The position numbers and the translations under genes were made by a program. Shown here piece by piece: positions 10,942 through 21,537 of a stretch of 64,000 nucleotides of DNA. The stretch is from Providencia sneebia DSM 19967. Lineage in GTDB: Bacteria; Pseudomonadota; Gammaproteobacteria; Enterobacterales; Enterobacteriaceae. The notes below the pieces were generated by a model. It was not told where the DNA came from, did no database searches, and saw only the letters and a program-made list of their open reading frames with translations. The stretch spans positions 3,555,901 to 3,619,900 of the forward strand of contig NZ_CM001773.1 of NCBI RefSeq assembly GCF_000314895.2, given 5' to 3'. The number at the start of each line of letters is the position of its first letter. The first letter of the stretch is position 1.

Positions 10942-11859
10942 ATGCCTGAACAACATCTCGATAATTTTCTATTACAGCAACAACAAGCTGCTGAGCGCGT
11001 CAATCAAGCAATTCTGAGCGCATTAGATGCACTGCCTTTCTCTGATTTACCTCTCGCTAGCGCAATGAAGCATGGAGCATTACTGGGTGGTAAACGTTTA
11101 CGCCCATTTTTAACGTATACAGTTGGAACAATGCTGGGTGTCAAAATAAACAACTTAGATATTCCGGCAGCGGCTGTTGAATGTATTCACGCATATTCAC
11201 TTATCCATGATGATCTTCCCGCCATGGACGACGACGACTTACGCCGAGGTTTACCGACTTGCCATGTCAAATATGGTGAGGGTAATGCTATTTTGGCAGG
11301 CGATGCATTACAAACATTAGCTTTTCAGCTACTTTCATCTGGTTTAATGCCAGATGTAGCCGATAAAGATCGCATTGCTATGTTAGCTGAGCTTGCTTAT
11401 TCAAGTGGTTTAGCTGGCATGTGTGGTGGACAAGCATTAGACCTTGAAGCCGAAGGTCAACAAGTTGACCTTGAATCTCTTGAACGAATTCATCAACATA
11501 AAACGGGTGCATTAATCCGGGCAGCCATCCGCCTTGGTGCTTATGCAGCAGGTAGCAAAGGACATGCAATATTAACCATGTTGGATAAATATGCAGCCTC
11601 AATTGGCCTCGCTTTCCAAGTACAAGACGATATTTTAGACGTGGTTGGTGATAGTGCCGTGACAGGTAAACGCCAAGGTGCTGATGCTCAGCATGAAAAA
11701 AGTACTTATCCTTCATTATTAGGTCTAGAAGCTGCGCAGGAAAAAGCCCGTGAGCTCTATTTTAGTGCATTAGATGCGTTAAAAGAGATCGAAGCTCAAG
11801 GCTATAACACCCAAACTTTGATAGCCTTAACAAATTTTATCATTGAACGAAAAAGCTAG
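10942..11859 (+). CDS. ispA: Farnesyl diphosphate synthase
   Basis: Condenses IPP with DMAPP and GPP to make FPP for quinones, undecaprenyl phosphate and haem O (used by CyoE here). 305 residues. Both aspartate-rich motifs are present: the first as LIHDDLPAMDDDDLRRG (residues about 88-104), the second as FQVQDDILDV (about 227-236). KHGALLGGKRLRP is the conserved IPP-binding segment. It sits in the usual xseB-ispA-dxs order. Confidence 0.97.
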   Translation: MPEQHLDNFLLQQQQAAERVNQAILSALDALPFSDLPLASAMKHGALLGGKRLRPFLTYTVGTMLGVKINNLDIPAAAVECIHAYSLIHDDLPAMDDDDLRRGLPTCHVKYGEGNAILAGDALQTLAFQLLSSGLMPDVADKDRIAMLAELAYSSGLAGMCGGQALDLEAEGQQVDLESLERIHQHKTGALIRAAIRLGAYAAGSKGHAILTMLDKYAASIGLAFQVQDDILDVVGDSAVTGKRQGADAQHEKSTYPSLLGLEAAQEKARELYFSALDALKEIEAQGYNTQTLIALTNFIIERKS

Positions 11860-11922
11860 TCAGGCAAAATACCGTTTTCATTCAAATTATTGATAAAAAA
11901 GTGGCATAATGAACGATCAAAA

Positions 11923-11950
11923 CGCTGGGTATAACCAGCGCTATTTCTTT
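11923..11950 (+). terminator. Possible weak hairpin/attenuator between ispA and dxs
   Basis: CGCTGG (11923-11928) pairs with CCAGCG (11935-11940), followed by CTATTTCTTT. The stem is short and the tail interrupted, so it may only modulate transcription into dxs within the 123-base gap. Confidence 0.3.
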
Positions 11951-11982
11951 ATTAACAATTATAAATAGTCGTGGGCCCCCTA

Positions 11983-13848
11983 ATGAGTATTGATATCGCT
12001 AAGTATCCAACACTAGCGCTGGCAGAAACACCAGACGAGCTGCGGTTGCTGCCGAAAGAAAGCCTACCTAAATTGTGTGATGAACTCAGACAATTTTTAC
12101 TTAGTAGTGTTAGTCGATCTAGCGGTCACTTTGCCTCTGGTTTAGGCACAGTCGAACTCACTGTTGCATTACATTATGTCTATAAAACACCATTCGATAA
12201 CCTCGTCTGGGATGTTGGACACCAAGCTTACCCGCATAAAATTTTAACGGGTCGACGCGATCGGATTGATACCATTCGCCAAAAAAATGGGTTGCACCCT
12301 TTCCCTTGGCGTGCAGAAAGTGAATATGACACCTTAAGTGTTGGTCACTCTTCAACATCCATTAGTGCTGGTTTAGGCATGGCAATTGCCGCTGAAAAAG
12401 AGAATAAATCCCGCAAAACCGTGTGTGTTATTGGCGATGGCGCAATTACAGCAGGTATGGCATTTGAAGCAATGAACCATGCTGGCGATATCGCACCTGA
12501 TATGCTTGTTGTGCTTAATGATAATGAAATGTCGATATCTGAGAATGTCGGCGCACTCAATAATCACCTTGCACATTTATTATCCGGTAAGTTGTATACA
12601 ACTCTACGAGAAGGTGGCAAAAAAGTTTTTTCTAATATGCCGCCAATTAAAGAGCTACTAAAGAAAACAGAAGAACATATCAAAGGAATGGTTGTTCCTG
12701 GCACGATGTTTGAAGAGTTAGGATTCAACTATATAGGTCCTGTTGATGGGCATGATGTCTTAGCTCTAGTTCAAACGCTCAAAAATATGCGCGACCTTAA
12801 AGGTCCTCAATTTTTGCATATCATGACGAAAAAAGGTCGTGGTTATGAGCCAGCAGAAAAAGATCCTATTAGCTGGCATGCTGTTCCAAAATTTGATCCA
12901 AGCACATTTTCATTGCCTAAAAGCAAAGAGACGCGCCCGACATTTTCTAAGATTTTTGGTGACTGGCTATGTGATGAAGCAAAAAATGACGATAAGTTAA
13001 TGGCTATCACACCAGCTATGCGTGAAGGTTCTGGCATGGTGCGCTTCTCCAAAGAGTACCCAGACCAATATTTTGATGTGGCGATTGCAGAACAACACGC
13101 GGTAACCTTTGCTGCGGGTCTCGCAATTGGTGGTTACAATCCGATTGTGGCAATTTACTCAACCTTCTTGCAACGTGGTTATGATCAGGTCATTCATGAT
13201 GTTGCTATTCAGGAATTGCCTGTCTTATTCGCTATTGATAGAGCGGGTATTGTTGGTGCAGATGGGCAAACTCACCAAGGTTCATTTGATCTCTCTTTCC
13301 TGCGCTGTATTCCAACGCTTGTGATCATGACACCAAGTGATGAAAACGAGTGTCGCCAAATGCTCCACACAGGTTATCATTACCAAGATGGACCAAGTGC
13401 CGTGCGCTACCCAAGAGGAACGGGGACGGGTGCTGAACTTGAACCACTCACCTTGTTGCCTATTGGTAAAGGTGTTGTCCGTCGCCAAGGTGAAAAAGTC
13501 GCTATCTTATGTTTTGGAACATTACTACATCATGCCTTGGCTGCCGCTGAGCAACTCAATGCAACCGTTGTCGATATGCGTTTTGTAAAACCATTAGATG
13601 AACAGTTGATCCTTGAAATAGCTAGTACTCATGAATTATTGGTGACAATAGAAGAAAATGCCATTATGGGCGGTGCTGGAAGTGGTGTGAATGAATTCTT
13701 AATGCATGAGAAAAAAGTGATACCAACACTCAATCTTGGATTGCCTGATTTCTTCATCCCGCAAGGCACTCAAGATGAGCTCATTTCTGATTTAGGTTTA
13801 GACAGTGAAGGCATTGTAGACGCTATCGTGCAATATCAACAGAAGTAA
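11983..13848 (+). CDS. dxs: 1-deoxy-D-xylulose-5-phosphate synthase
   Basis: Thiamine-diphosphate enzyme joining pyruvate and glyceraldehyde-3-phosphate, the first step of the MEP isoprenoid pathway. 621 residues (E. coli 620) with the ATG at 11983 ([13 protein letters not shown]); a GTG at 11971 adds four residues without support. The ThDP/Mg motif is [18 protein letters not shown] (about residues 152-169), the catalytic glutamate lies in [12 protein letters not shown], and a transketolase C-terminal domain follows. A large terminator comes about 120 bases later. Confidence 0.97.
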   Translation: MSIDIAKYPTLALAETPDELRLLPKESLPKLCDELRQFLLSSVSRSSGHFASGLGTVELTVALHYVYKTPFDNLVWDVGHQAYPHKILTGRRDRIDTIRQKNGLHPFPWRAESEYDTLSVGHSSTSISAGLGMAIAAEKENKSRKTVCVIGDGAITAGMAFEAMNHAGDIAPDMLVVLNDNEMSISENVGALNNHLAHLLSGKLYTTLREGGKKVFSNMPPIKELLKKTEEHIKGMVVPGTMFEELGFNYIGPVDGHDVLALVQTLKNMRDLKGPQFLHIMTKKGRGYEPAEKDPISWHAVPKFDPSTFSLPKSKETRPTFSKIFGDWLCDEAKNDDKLMAITPAMREGSGMVRFSKEYPDQYFDVAIAEQHAVTFAAGLAIGGYNPIVAIYSTFLQRGYDQVIHDVAIQELPVLFAIDRAGIVGADGQTHQGSFDLSFLRCIPTLVIMTPSDENECRQMLHTGYHYQDGPSAVRYPRGTGTGAELEPLTLLPIGKGVVRRQGEKVAILCFGTLLHHALAAAEQLNATVVDMRFVKPLDEQLILEIASTHELLVTIEENAIMGGAGSGVNEFLMHEKKVIPTLNLGLPDFFIPQGTQDELISDLGLDSEGIVDAIVQYQQK

Positions 13849-13965
13849 ATCAACAAAAGTATTAGGTCTATCGAGACAGTATCTTTCGCTATACAAACAA
13901 TCCTCTGCATTTTGTCATTTCAAATACAGGGGATTTTTTATTGTGCAATTTATCTAGAGAACAAT

Positions 13966-14003
13966 AAATAGAAGTATCAATCCGAGATACTTCTATTTTT
14001 TTA
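13966..14003. terminator. Bidirectional terminator between dxs and the TonB receptor gene
   Basis: 13-bp stem: 13966-13978 (ending AGAAGTATC) with 13986-13998 (GATACTTCT...), 7-base loop, followed by a T run on the + strand. A-rich sequence before the stem also gives Ts on the minus strand. Confidence 0.88.
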
Positions 14004-14008
14004 CTGAC

Positions 14009-16237
14009 TTAAAATTTAATACTGGTTCCAAGTGTAATGGTTCTTCCTGGTTCTGGAATAGCAATTACTGAGCCAGGCTGAATATAATATTCATCCGTTA
14101 TATTATTAATCGTGGTATATACATTAATATCAGGCGTGATTTTATAATCGGCATATAAGTCAAATACATGAACAGGCATAATTTCTGTTACTGCTGATGC
14201 AGCCGTTCCTTTCATCCAGCCTGCTGGGTTATTTTTACCTGAATGATATTTATAATGAACACCTAAATCTAAATCATCATTAAAGAATTTTTTACCCAGT
14301 AGCACAGAAATATTCGTTTTCGTCGGAATTCGTGTTGGTGTTAATCCCCATGCGAATCCAAGTTCATTACAACTAGGACTATGACTTGTTTCACCTTGAT
14401 ATTTTGAACACACTTCTCGATTAGTATAAATCGTCGCTGATGCATTCGCATAAAATAGCGCGCCCGAATAATCAGCCGTTAATTCAACGCCCGATAGTTT
14501 TAAATTATCATAATTAGTGAAAGTATAAGTATCAGGCCAGCCCCACTGTTCTATTGGTGCTTGAATAACACCAGGAGAAATATAATTTTTAGTATTATTT
14601 ATGAAATAACTCGTTTTTATATTTAATTGATCATTATGGTCTAATAAATCTACTTTATTGAATTTCAGACCTATTTCATTCTGAATCGATTCTTCCGGAG
14701 AAATATTAAAACGGGGATCGTAGCTAAAAACTTCATTCGATACCGTCGATTCATATAAACTCGGTATACGATAGGCTCTTGAAGATTTACCAAATACGCT
14801 CACATTTTTATTAAAGTGATAAGTTAACTCTGATGTTAAATCAAACTTAGGTGAGTATTTTAATTTATTATCTGCCTGATAATCAGTTGTTTCTGAACCA
14901 TGCATATTGGTTCCCACAGAAATCTCAACCGGATATAAATCTAATGTCGCGTTAATAAATGTACTGTTTTCATTTCTTTTGCCATGACGCGATGTCTGTG
15001 TCGGAGACCAATAATCATCACGCTCATCATTCGGCTTTAATTCTTCTTCAAGAAGCGAGAAGCCATATTGCAAAGTTAATGGCACTGTATCAAATTCACT
15101 ATTATTTGAAACGGTCAAACCTTTGCGATCATTGGTATAAGAATTTTGCCACTGTTCTACTTCACCACCTTTTTTCCATAGACCATTCAATTGATCTAAT
15201 TTGGCATTTGTATACCAAATATTGGTATTGAAATTAATTTTATTATTATCTTGTGGTAAGTAATTATAATTTGCACTATACGCTTTTACCGCTGCTGTAC
15301 CTAAAGGCCATTGGATCATAGAACCTTCATCAGCTCTAAACCATTTAGCAGCAAGTATCTCACCAGAATGCTGGCGATGATTTCTAAAAATGAACTCAAT
15401 ATTCTGTTCAGGTGTTAAATGAATGCCCGTCTTTAATAAAAATGAATCACTTTCAAAAGCTGTATTAACCACTTCTTCTGATTCAAAAACAGGAATTTCC
15501 TGACTATTTAATTTTTCAGTTGTTCCGTAATCACCAAAACCTTTACTACCTGCGTAATAGTTCCCATCTTTCTTTTTCGCATAAGCAATAATGGTATCAA
15601 ATTTATCATTACGATAACCCCATGCTACCGTTGCAGAACCATTATTAAAATCAAATACACTTGGCGAAGATTTTAATCGACGAGCACTACCTTCTTTTTC
15701 AGGTTGAGTGGCTGATACATTATTATTACTTGTTCTCAACTTAATTAAAAAGCCACTATTCTCACCAGCTTTAATCACATCTTCAACAGACAGTGTTTTT
15801 ATTTCAACTGTACCGCCAATAGCACCTGATTTAAAGTTATTACCATCCGTACCTTTGTAAATCTTCATATTACTAATAAGATCTGAGTCAATATAGGTTC
15901 TATCACTCACACCTTGATAACCCCTATTCGTATGCGTAGATTGCAAACTACCATCAATATAAATAGGTACTCGTCCTTCGCCCTGTAATCCTCTAATACC
16001 AATATCTAGTGCACCGGCTTCATTACGCATATTATTGCTCTGAACAGCAGTTACCGTAGAAAAAATATCAGCATTTGTACCGCCTTTTAATTTTTCTATT
16101 TGTTTACCTGATATTGTTTTTTCATCATATTTACTGGATGTGACTACCAGAGTATCAACATCATTTTTACCGTATGCTGTGACATTAAAGGCCAATATTG
16201 TTGTGCCTAATAGATAAATACTATTCTTTATTTTCAT
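14009..16237 (-). CDS. TonB-dependent outer-membrane receptor (iron/haem type)
   Basis: 742 residues from the ATG at 16237 (MKIKNSIYLL), which starts a signal peptide ending near TAYG; the longer in-frame opening to 16363 would run through the Fur-box-like site and is rejected. A TonB box-like segment (DTLVVTSS) is followed by a plug domain (IRGLQGEGRVPIYIDG, IGGTVEIKT) and a 22-strand-type barrel ending ITLGTSIKF. The plug resembles receptors for haem or haemophore, but the ligand is not shown. It occupies the place where pgpA/yajO lie in E. coli. A Fur-like site upstream points to iron control. Confidence 0.88.
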   Translation of the reverse strand: MKIKNSIYLLGTTILAFNVTAYGKNDVDTLVVTSSKYDEKTISGKQIEKLKGGTNADIFSTVTAVQSNNMRNEAGALDIGIRGLQGEGRVPIYIDGSLQSTHTNRGYQGVSDRTYIDSDLISNMKIYKGTDGNNFKSGAIGGTVEIKTLSVEDVIKAGENSGFLIKLRTSNNNVSATQPEKEGSARRLKSSPSVFDFNNGSATVAWGYRNDKFDTIIAYAKKKDGNYYAGSKGFGDYGTTEKLNSQEIPVFESEEVVNTAFESDSFLLKTGIHLTPEQNIEFIFRNHRQHSGEILAAKWFRADEGSMIQWPLGTAAVKAYSANYNYLPQDNNKINFNTNIWYTNAKLDQLNGLWKKGGEVEQWQNSYTNDRKGLTVSNNSEFDTVPLTLQYGFSLLEEELKPNDERDDYWSPTQTSRHGKRNENSTFINATLDLYPVEISVGTNMHGSETTDYQADNKLKYSPKFDLTSELTYHFNKNVSVFGKSSRAYRIPSLYESTVSNEVFSYDPRFNISPEESIQNEIGLKFNKVDLLDHNDQLNIKTSYFINNTKNYISPGVIQAPIEQWGWPDTYTFTNYDNLKLSGVELTADYSGALFYANASATIYTNREVCSKYQGETSHSPSCNELGFAWGLTPTRIPTKTNISVLLGKKFFNDDLDLGVHYKYHSGKNNPAGWMKGTAASAVTEIMPVHVFDLYADYKITPDINVYTTINNITDEYYIQPGSVIAIPEPGRTITLGTSIKF

Positions 16238-16342
16238 TATATAACCACGATTGAGGAGTACTTGATAGATAAACAAAAAATAAAATGAATAAATTTTGTA
16301 GTCCGCTATCTTAGCTATTTTCCCATCATCGTCAATAAAAAT

Positions 16343-16361
16343 ACGAATCAATATCATTCGC
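16343..16361 (-). promoter_or_regulatory. Fur-box-like operator upstream of the TonB-dependent receptor
   Basis: On the minus strand the 19 bases read GCGAATGATATTGATTCGT, a palindrome-like match to the GATAATGATAATCATTATC consensus at 12 of 19 positions, with the core AATGATATTGATT best conserved. It lies 106 bases before the chosen start codon. Family knowledge (receptor genes are classic Fur targets) supports it. Confidence 0.6.
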
Positions 16362-16606
16362 ATAAGACCTTACTAAAAATAAGTTTTAATAATATTTATC
16401 TTCACAAAGCCAAATTTTATCATACCTTTAGTTATTGAATTTACCTTATATTTATAAAATTAACTATCATTAGCTAAATTAATAATAACCATAAGATTAT
16501 TTACAATAATCAAAATTGTTAATAACAAATTAAAGTTAAATTCAACTAAATTAAAATTAACTCCTCTTTCATGTAAATTTATGATTAGTCATATTTATAA
16601 AATAAA
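16362..16606. other. AT-rich non-coding stretch between receptor gene and thiL
   Basis: Very AT-rich, with repeated TAA/TTA-type short words and no credible gene. It carries upstream promoter sequence for the receptor. Confidence 0.5.
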
Positions 16607-16638
16607 AAAACCTGAAACAATAATATGCTTCAGGTTTT
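16607..16638 (-). terminator. Terminator of the nrdR-ribD-ribE-nusB-thiL transcript
   Basis: Stem AAAACCTGAA (16607-16616) / TTCAGGTTTT (16629-16638). On the minus strand the stem is followed by a run of Ts, 27 bases after the thiL stop. Confidence 0.85.
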
Positions 16639-16664
16639 ATAAGAGATAAATAGATTATGATTCT

Positions 16665-17648
16665 TTAAGCTTCGTTAAGCGCGAAATGATCGAACCCTTT
16701 TAAAACTAACTCTATCGGCTGATTATTATAATAATAGCTAATACCTTCAGATTGCGGTTTAATTTGCCCAATACAAGTAAATATAGAACCAGTGTTTGCA
16801 AGAGCCATCTCTAATGCACCTCGATTAAGCTCTGGCACAGTAAAGCAAAGCTCATAATCTTCACCGCCACTAAGAGACCAAATACGTGCTTGATCTTCAC
16901 AGCAATTTTTTTGTAGCGCTTCAGATAATGGCAAAGCATCAAGATTAATTCGCGCACCACAGCCACTGGCTTTTAGCACATGATTCAGGTCAGATATTAA
17001 ACCATCAGAAATATCAATCGCGGAGGAGGCTAAATTACGTAATGCTTGCCCTTGTAAGATACGCGGCTGTGGACGCAAATGGCGACCAATCAACCAGGCT
17101 TTCTGGTCTTCATTAGACACCGACAACCTATCTTGTAATATTGCCAGTCCAGCCGCGCTATCACCTAAAGTGCCCGTGACATAAATCCAATCCCCATTAC
17201 GCGCACCAAATCGGGATAAAGCTTTACCTGTTGGAATTAAACCATGTACTGTGAAGGTTAAACTCATTGGGCCTTTCGTCGTATCTCCCCCAATAAGTTG
17301 CATTCCATAATAATTCAGCTGTTCAAATAAACTATCACTAAATTGCTCTAGCCAATTGGTATCAACACTGGGTAATGTTATGGCAAGGGAAGCCCAAGCA
17401 GGATCAGCCCCCATAGCCGCTAAATCACTTAAATTAGAAGCCAATGCTTTATAAGCTAGATCAGCAGGTGAGATTTCAGGAAGGAAATGAATACCGGAAA
17501 CGAGTGTATCTGTAGTCACAGCCAGTTGCTGTTTTTCTGGTATTGTCATCAACGCACAGTCGTCACCTATTCCGATATTGACATCACGTCGGTTGGTTGG
17601 TTGACGATTAAAATAACGCGCGATGAGGTCAAATTCGCCATATGACAT
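16665..17648 (-). CDS. thiL: Thiamine-monophosphate kinase
   Basis: Phosphorylates thiamine monophosphate to thiamine diphosphate, the cofactor of Dxs encoded nearby. 327 residues, PurM/AIR-synthase-like fold. Mg-ATP motifs visible: GIGDDCALM (about residues 26-34), [19 protein letters not shown] and [10 protein letters not shown]. It follows nusB after 143 bases, interrupted by a small hairpin. In E. coli pgpA comes next; here the TonB receptor does. Confidence 0.96.
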   Translation of the reverse strand: MSYGEFDLIARYFNRQPTNRRDVNIGIGDDCALMTIPEKQQLAVTTDTLVSGIHFLPEISPADLAYKALASNLSDLAAMGADPAWASLAITLPSVDTNWLEQFSDSLFEQLNYYGMQLIGGDTTKGPMSLTFTVHGLIPTGKALSRFGARNGDWIYVTGTLGDSAAGLAILQDRLSVSNEDQKAWLIGRHLRPQPRILQGQALRNLASSAIDISDGLISDLNHVLKASGCGARINLDALPLSEALQKNCCEDQARIWSLSGGEDYELCFTVPELNRGALEMALANTGSIFTCIGQIKPQSEGISYYYNNQPIELVLKGFDHFALNEA

Positions 17649-17727
17649 GGTAGATTTTCCATTTTAGCTATATCTGATTATATCTAATTAACGACTTCAT
17701 CACTGAAAATAGACACACAAATACAAA

Positions 17728-17750
17728 GATAGGCTAGAACCCAGCCTATC
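17728..17750 (-). terminator. Hairpin between nusB and thiL
   Basis: Perfect 8-bp stem GATAGGCT (17728-17735) / AGCCTATC (17743-17750), 7-base loop. Read on the minus strand it is followed by TTTGTATTTG, so it may act as a partial terminator that lowers thiL expression relative to nusB. Confidence 0.5.
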
Positions 17751-17791
17751 TGATGCTACTGTAATATTACAGGAGGGAACCCTGATGAATG

Positions 17792-18208
17792 TTACTTTTT
17801 ACGACGAACAGATGGGGCAGCTTTATCAAGAACACCATTAACAAATTTATGGCTATCTTCTGCACCAAATACTTTAGCAAGCTCAATACCTTCGTTAATA
17901 GCAACTTTGTAAGGTACATCTTCACGGAAGCTTAGTTCATACATAGCAACGCGCAAAATAGCCTTCTCAACCTGCCCCAACTCTTCAAGTTGACGAGATA
18001 AAAAAGGCGCCATCAATTGGTCTAGCTTGATAGCATTATTCGCTACGCCTGACAGCAGTTCACGAAAGTAAGTTATGTCTACACCAGACATATCCTGTTC
18101 AGCAATAAACTCATATTCCACATCGGCAATATTATTACCAGATAATTGCCACGAATAAATGGCCTGTACAGCACACTCACGAGCGCGACGACGAGCAGCA
18201 GGTTTCAC
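17792..18208 (-). CDS. nusB: Transcription antitermination factor NusB
   Basis: All-helical RNA-binding factor that pairs with NusE (S10) on boxA in rRNA antitermination. 138 residues, with the family N-terminus [22 protein letters not shown] and C-terminal [16 protein letters not shown] and [10 protein letters not shown]. It sits 28 bases downstream of ribE on the minus strand, the standard enterobacterial arrangement. Confidence 0.97.
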   Translation of the reverse strand: MKPAARRRARECAVQAIYSWQLSGNNIADVEYEFIAEQDMSGVDITYFRELLSGVANNAIKLDQLMAPFLSRQLEELGQVEKAILRVAMYELSFREDVPYKVAINEGIELAKVFGAEDSHKFVNGVLDKAAPSVRRKK

Positions 18209-18236
18209 AAGATTCCCCTTAAATAAAAAAACTAAA

Positions 18237-18707
18237 TCAGCCTTTTACAGCTTTGAGTACATTAATCATTTCTAGTGCAGTCAAAGCTGCTTCAGCACCT
18301 TTGTTACCTGCTTTAGTACCAGCACGCTCAATAGCTTGCTCAATATTTTCAGTGGTTAAAACACCAAAAGTCACAGGTACTTGGCTATCTAATGCAACAT
18401 GAGAAATACCAGAGCTACATTCACCAGCCACAAACTCAAAATGAGCAGTGCCGCCACGAATAACGGTACCTAGCACAATAATAGCATCATATTTTTTCGT
18501 TTCAGCTAATGCTTTAACCGTTAATGGAAGCTCATAAGCACCTGGCACCCAAACAACTGTGATATTATCGTTAGATACTTGTCCGATACGTTCTAGTGCA
18601 TCAACAGCACCGTCCAGCAGACTATCATTAATAAAGTTGTTAAAACGAGCGATTGCAATAGCAACACGCGCTTCTGGCGCGGCAACAACACCTTTAATTA
18701 CGTTCAT
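18237..18707 (-). CDS. ribE: 6,7-dimethyl-8-ribityllumazine synthase
   Basis: Condenses ribityl-aminouracil with dihydroxybutanone phosphate to form lumazine, the penultimate step of riboflavin synthesis (also called ribH). 156 residues. Conserved segments: [15 protein letters not shown] at the substrate site, VPGAYELP, and [14 protein letters not shown], in which the histidine is catalytic. It lies about 100 bases after ribD and is followed by nusB. Confidence 0.97.
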   Translation of the reverse strand: MNVIKGVVAAPEARVAIAIARFNNFINDSLLDGAVDALERIGQVSNDNITVVWVPGAYELPLTVKALAETKKYDAIIVLGTVIRGGTAHFEFVAGECSSGISHVALDSQVPVTFGVLTTENIEQAIERAGTKAGNKGAEAALTALEMINVLKAVKG

Positions 18708-18809
18708 AGCCTTCCTTTAATATTAATTATAACCCGCGGGGCGCGGATTTTATCACATTCTTTCATTAATCGCGTGGTTGAATTTCAGTAAAGCGGTAAA
18801 AAACTTCCA

Positions 18810-19937
18810 TTACCACACGGGACGTAGCCTAACGCGCAAGTCATCACCGACTTTCTGCACATCAGTAAATTCAAATTTTGGGGCATCAGAAAGTTTAGCT
18901 AACTCGGGTAAATCCACCAAGCCTAGAGCACTATTACCTAACAATTTTGGAGCAATATAAACAATAAGCTCATCGACTATGCCAAGTTTAAGTAATGAAC
19001 CCGCGAGTTTAGCGCCAGCTTCTACCCAAATGCTATTCACATTTCTTTTCGCTAACTGCATCATCAGAATAACTAAATCAATGCCATTATCATCAGCAGG
19101 AATTGCTAATTGTTTAACATCACCTTTCCAAATACTCTCTAATTCTAGTTCAGTATTTGGCGTAGAACTCACTAACCAACATTCCCCTGCTTGCTGTGTC
19201 ACTTTATGTTCAGGTTTAATGCGATGATGCTCATCCAATATTATTCTAATTGGTTGTCGGACGGTTTCTTCGGGATAAATCGCTTGAATTTCGAGTGGAA
19301 GTTCATTCCAACGGACAGTTAAAGAAGGGTCATCTGCCAAAACAGTGCTACTCGTGCTCAGAATTGCACTTGCTTCAGCGCGTAACACCTGAACATCTCG
19401 CCTTGCCGCAGCCGATGTTATCCATTTGCTTTCACCTGAAGCTAATGCTGTTTTTCCATCAAGTGAAGCAGCTAATTTTAATTGAACATATGGAAATGCT
19501 GTGCGCATACGTTTTAAAAAGCCGCGGTTAATAAATTCAGCTTGCTCCATTAACACACCGCTTTGGGTTTCAATTCCTGCCTTTGAAAGCATATATAACC
19601 CACGACCCGAAACTTGCGGATTCGGATCTTGCATTGCGGCAACAACCCGACTAACACCCGCTTTAATCAATGCTTCAGCACAAGGTGGTGTGCGACCATG
19701 ATGACTGCAAGGCTCTAATGTGACATAAGCTGTTGCACCTTGTGCTTTATCACCCGCCATATGTAGCGCATGAACTTCGGCATGCGGTTCGCCTGCTTTT
19801 TGATGATAGCCTTCACCAACAATTTCATCATCACGAACAATTACGCAGCCCACATTTGGGTTTGGTGAAGTTGTAAAACGGCCAATTTGAGCAAGTTCAA
19901 GCGCGCGAGCCATATAAATGCTATCTTTTTCAGTCAT
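18810..19937 (-). CDS. ribD: Bifunctional pyrimidine deaminase/reductase RibD
   Basis: Two consecutive steps of riboflavin synthesis after GTP cyclohydrolase II. 375 residues. The N-terminal deaminase has the zinc motifs HAEVHAL and PCSHHGRTPPCAEAL (to about residue 145). The C-terminal reductase starts around RTAFPYVQLKLAASLDGKTAL and includes SIWVEAGAKLAGSLL. It starts four bases after the nrdR stop, so it is cotranscribed with nrdR. Confidence 0.97.
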   Translation of the reverse strand: MTEKDSIYMARALELAQIGRFTTSPNPNVGCVIVRDDEIVGEGYHQKAGEPHAEVHALHMAGDKAQGATAYVTLEPCSHHGRTPPCAEALIKAGVSRVVAAMQDPNPQVSGRGLYMLSKAGIETQSGVLMEQAEFINRGFLKRMRTAFPYVQLKLAASLDGKTALASGESKWITSAAARRDVQVLRAEASAILSTSSTVLADDPSLTVRWNELPLEIQAIYPEETVRQPIRIILDEHHRIKPEHKVTQQAGECWLVSSTPNTELELESIWKGDVKQLAIPADDNGIDLVILMMQLAKRNVNSIWVEAGAKLAGSLLKLGIVDELIVYIAPKLLGNSALGLVDLPELAKLSDAPKFEFTDVQKVGDDLRVRLRPVW

Positions 19938-19941
19938 TTTA

Positions 19942-20391
19942 TTAATCCTGTAGCTTCGCTATCTCTTCACCAAATTCGCGCACATCTTCAAAGCTACGAT
20001 AAACTGAAGCAAAACGAATATAGGCAACTTTATCGAGTTTTTTCAATTCATCCATCACTAGGTTACCTATTAATTTTGAAGGGATTTCTCTTTCCCCTGT
20101 TGCACGTAACTGCGATTTAATCGAGATAATGGCTTGTTCGACATCATCTGCACTCACAGGACGTTTTTCTAATGCTTTTTGCATTCCATGTCGGAGTTTT
20201 TCTTCATCGAATGGCTCGCGTATATCATTACTTTTTATTACCCGTGGCATAACAAGTTCCGCCACTTCAAAGGTGGTGAAGCGTTCGTGGCAAACCAGAC
20301 ATTGACGACGTCTGCGCACTTGAGAGCCTTCTCCAACCAGACGCGAGTCGATTACTTTCGTATCTACAGTTGAGCAAAATGGGCAATGCAT
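19942..20391 (-). CDS. nrdR: Transcriptional repressor NrdR
   Basis: ATP/dATP-sensing repressor of ribonucleotide reductase genes. 149 residues. The zinc ribbon is CPFC (residues 3-6) with CLVC (31-34), followed by an ATP-cone domain ([16 protein letters not shown] onward). First gene of the nrdR-ribD-ribE-nusB-thiL group. Confidence 0.97.
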   Translation of the reverse strand: MHCPFCSTVDTKVIDSRLVGEGSQVRRRRQCLVCHERFTTFEVAELVMPRVIKSNDIREPFDEEKLRHGMQKALEKRPVSADDVEQAIISIKSQLRATGEREIPSKLIGNLVMDELKKLDKVAYIRFASVYRSFEDVREFGEEIAKLQD

Positions 20392-20437
20392 AGTGTTTCC
20401 TGATTCTATTTATGGACAAACAGTGTAACTCAGAGAT

Positions 20438-20478
20438 TAAAAAAAACACCCTGCAAGGTCGTCTTACAAGGTGTTTAT
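20438..20478 (-). terminator. Terminator of the queA-tgt-yajC-secDF transcript
   Basis: Read on the minus strand: AAACACCTTG..., a loop, ...CAGGGTGTTT and then a run of eight Ts. It lies 80 bases beyond the secF stop and just before nrdR. Confidence 0.85.
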
Positions 20479-20558
20479 TCATTAATACCTGTATGCTTTA
20501 CAACATATTCATTTCGATAATATGAAGCCCAGCATATTCAGATATATTATTACGCTAA

Positions 20559-21527
20559 TTAAGGTAACAGTGACTCTTGGTCAGCCCCTTCTTTCTCAAC
20601 TTTTTGCGTAATTAAGTGTTCGCGTTTCATTCCCATCTTCAATGCAAGTGCAGAAGCAACATAGATAGATGAAATAGTACCGATAGTCACACCAATTAAC
20701 ATAACCAAAGAGAAACCTTCTAACATCGAACCACCGAAAATATACAGCATCAGAACAACTAATAATGTTGTTGCTGAAGTCATGATAGTCCGGCTCAATG
20801 TTTGGGTTAAGGAAATGTTCATTATTTCATATGGTGTACCACGACGGATCTTACGGAAGTTTTCACGGATACGGTCAGATACAACGATACTGTCGTTCAG
20901 TGAGTAACCAATAACTGACATCAACGATGCCACAATGGTCATATCTATCTCAATATGGAATAGAGACAGAATACCTAACGTAATGATCACGTCATGCGCA
21001 AGGGATAATACTGCCCCTGCAGCAAGGCGCCATTCAAAACGACAACCAACATAAATCAAGATACAGATAAGTGCTGTTAAAAGTGCCAGTGCCCCTGTTT
21101 GAGCAAGTTCAGCCCCAACACTTGGTCCAACAAATTCAATACGCTTAACTGTCGCTTGTTCATCAACATTGTCATTGATGATGGTAATAATCTCTTTACC
21201 CACCTCTTGACCAGCCATACCTTCTACAGGCGGCAAGCGGATCATAATATCGCGGCTGCTACCAAAGTTCTGGATAAGCGGGTCTTTATGAGTTGAGTTG
21301 GAAAGACTATCACGTATTTTATCTAAATCAGCAGGCTGACTCAGGTTGATTTCTATTACTGTACCACCGGTGAAATCAAGGCCCCAGTTGAACCCTTTAA
21401 CCCCAATGATAACAAAAGAGGCAATCAGTAAAACGATAGAAATACCAAAGGCAACGTTGTCCCAGCGCATAAAGTCATAAACTTTACGGCCATAGTTCAA
21501 TTGTTCAACAGTATAATCCTGTGCCAC
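20559..21527 (-). CDS. secF: Protein translocase subunit SecF
   Basis: Partner of SecD in the proton-driven SecDF complex that assists SecYEG-dependent export. 322 residues. The start chosen is GTG at 21527 ([13 protein letters not shown]), preceded by AAGGAG six bases upstream and matching the E. coli N-terminus; the ATG at 21572 lies inside secD. Six spans are expected, with a periplasmic P1-like domain. [11 protein letters not shown] and [20 protein letters not shown] are the conserved RND segments. Only 10 bases separate it from secD. Confidence 0.96.
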   Translation of the reverse strand: MAQDYTVEQLNYGRKVYDFMRWDNVAFGISIVLLIASFVIIGVKGFNWGLDFTGGTVIEINLSQPADLDKIRDSLSNSTHKDPLIQNFGSSRDIMIRLPPVEGMAGQEVGKEIITIINDNVDEQATVKRIEFVGPSVGAELAQTGALALLTALICILIYVGCRFEWRLAAGAVLSLAHDVIITLGILSLFHIEIDMTIVASLMSVIGYSLNDSIVVSDRIRENFRKIRRGTPYEIMNISLTQTLSRTIMTSATTLLVVLMLYIFGGSMLEGFSLVMLIGVTIGTISSIYVASALALKMGMKREHLITQKVEKEGADQESLLP

Positions 21528-21537
21528 AACGTGCTCC

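Noticed and set aside
16238..16363. 42-residue N-terminal extension of the TonB receptor
   Set aside because: It would run through the Fur-box-like site and put residues before the signal peptide.
18730..18750. GC-rich hairpin in front of ribE as an FMN riboswitch
   Set aside because: Only a 5-bp stem; none of the conserved RFN elements is visible.
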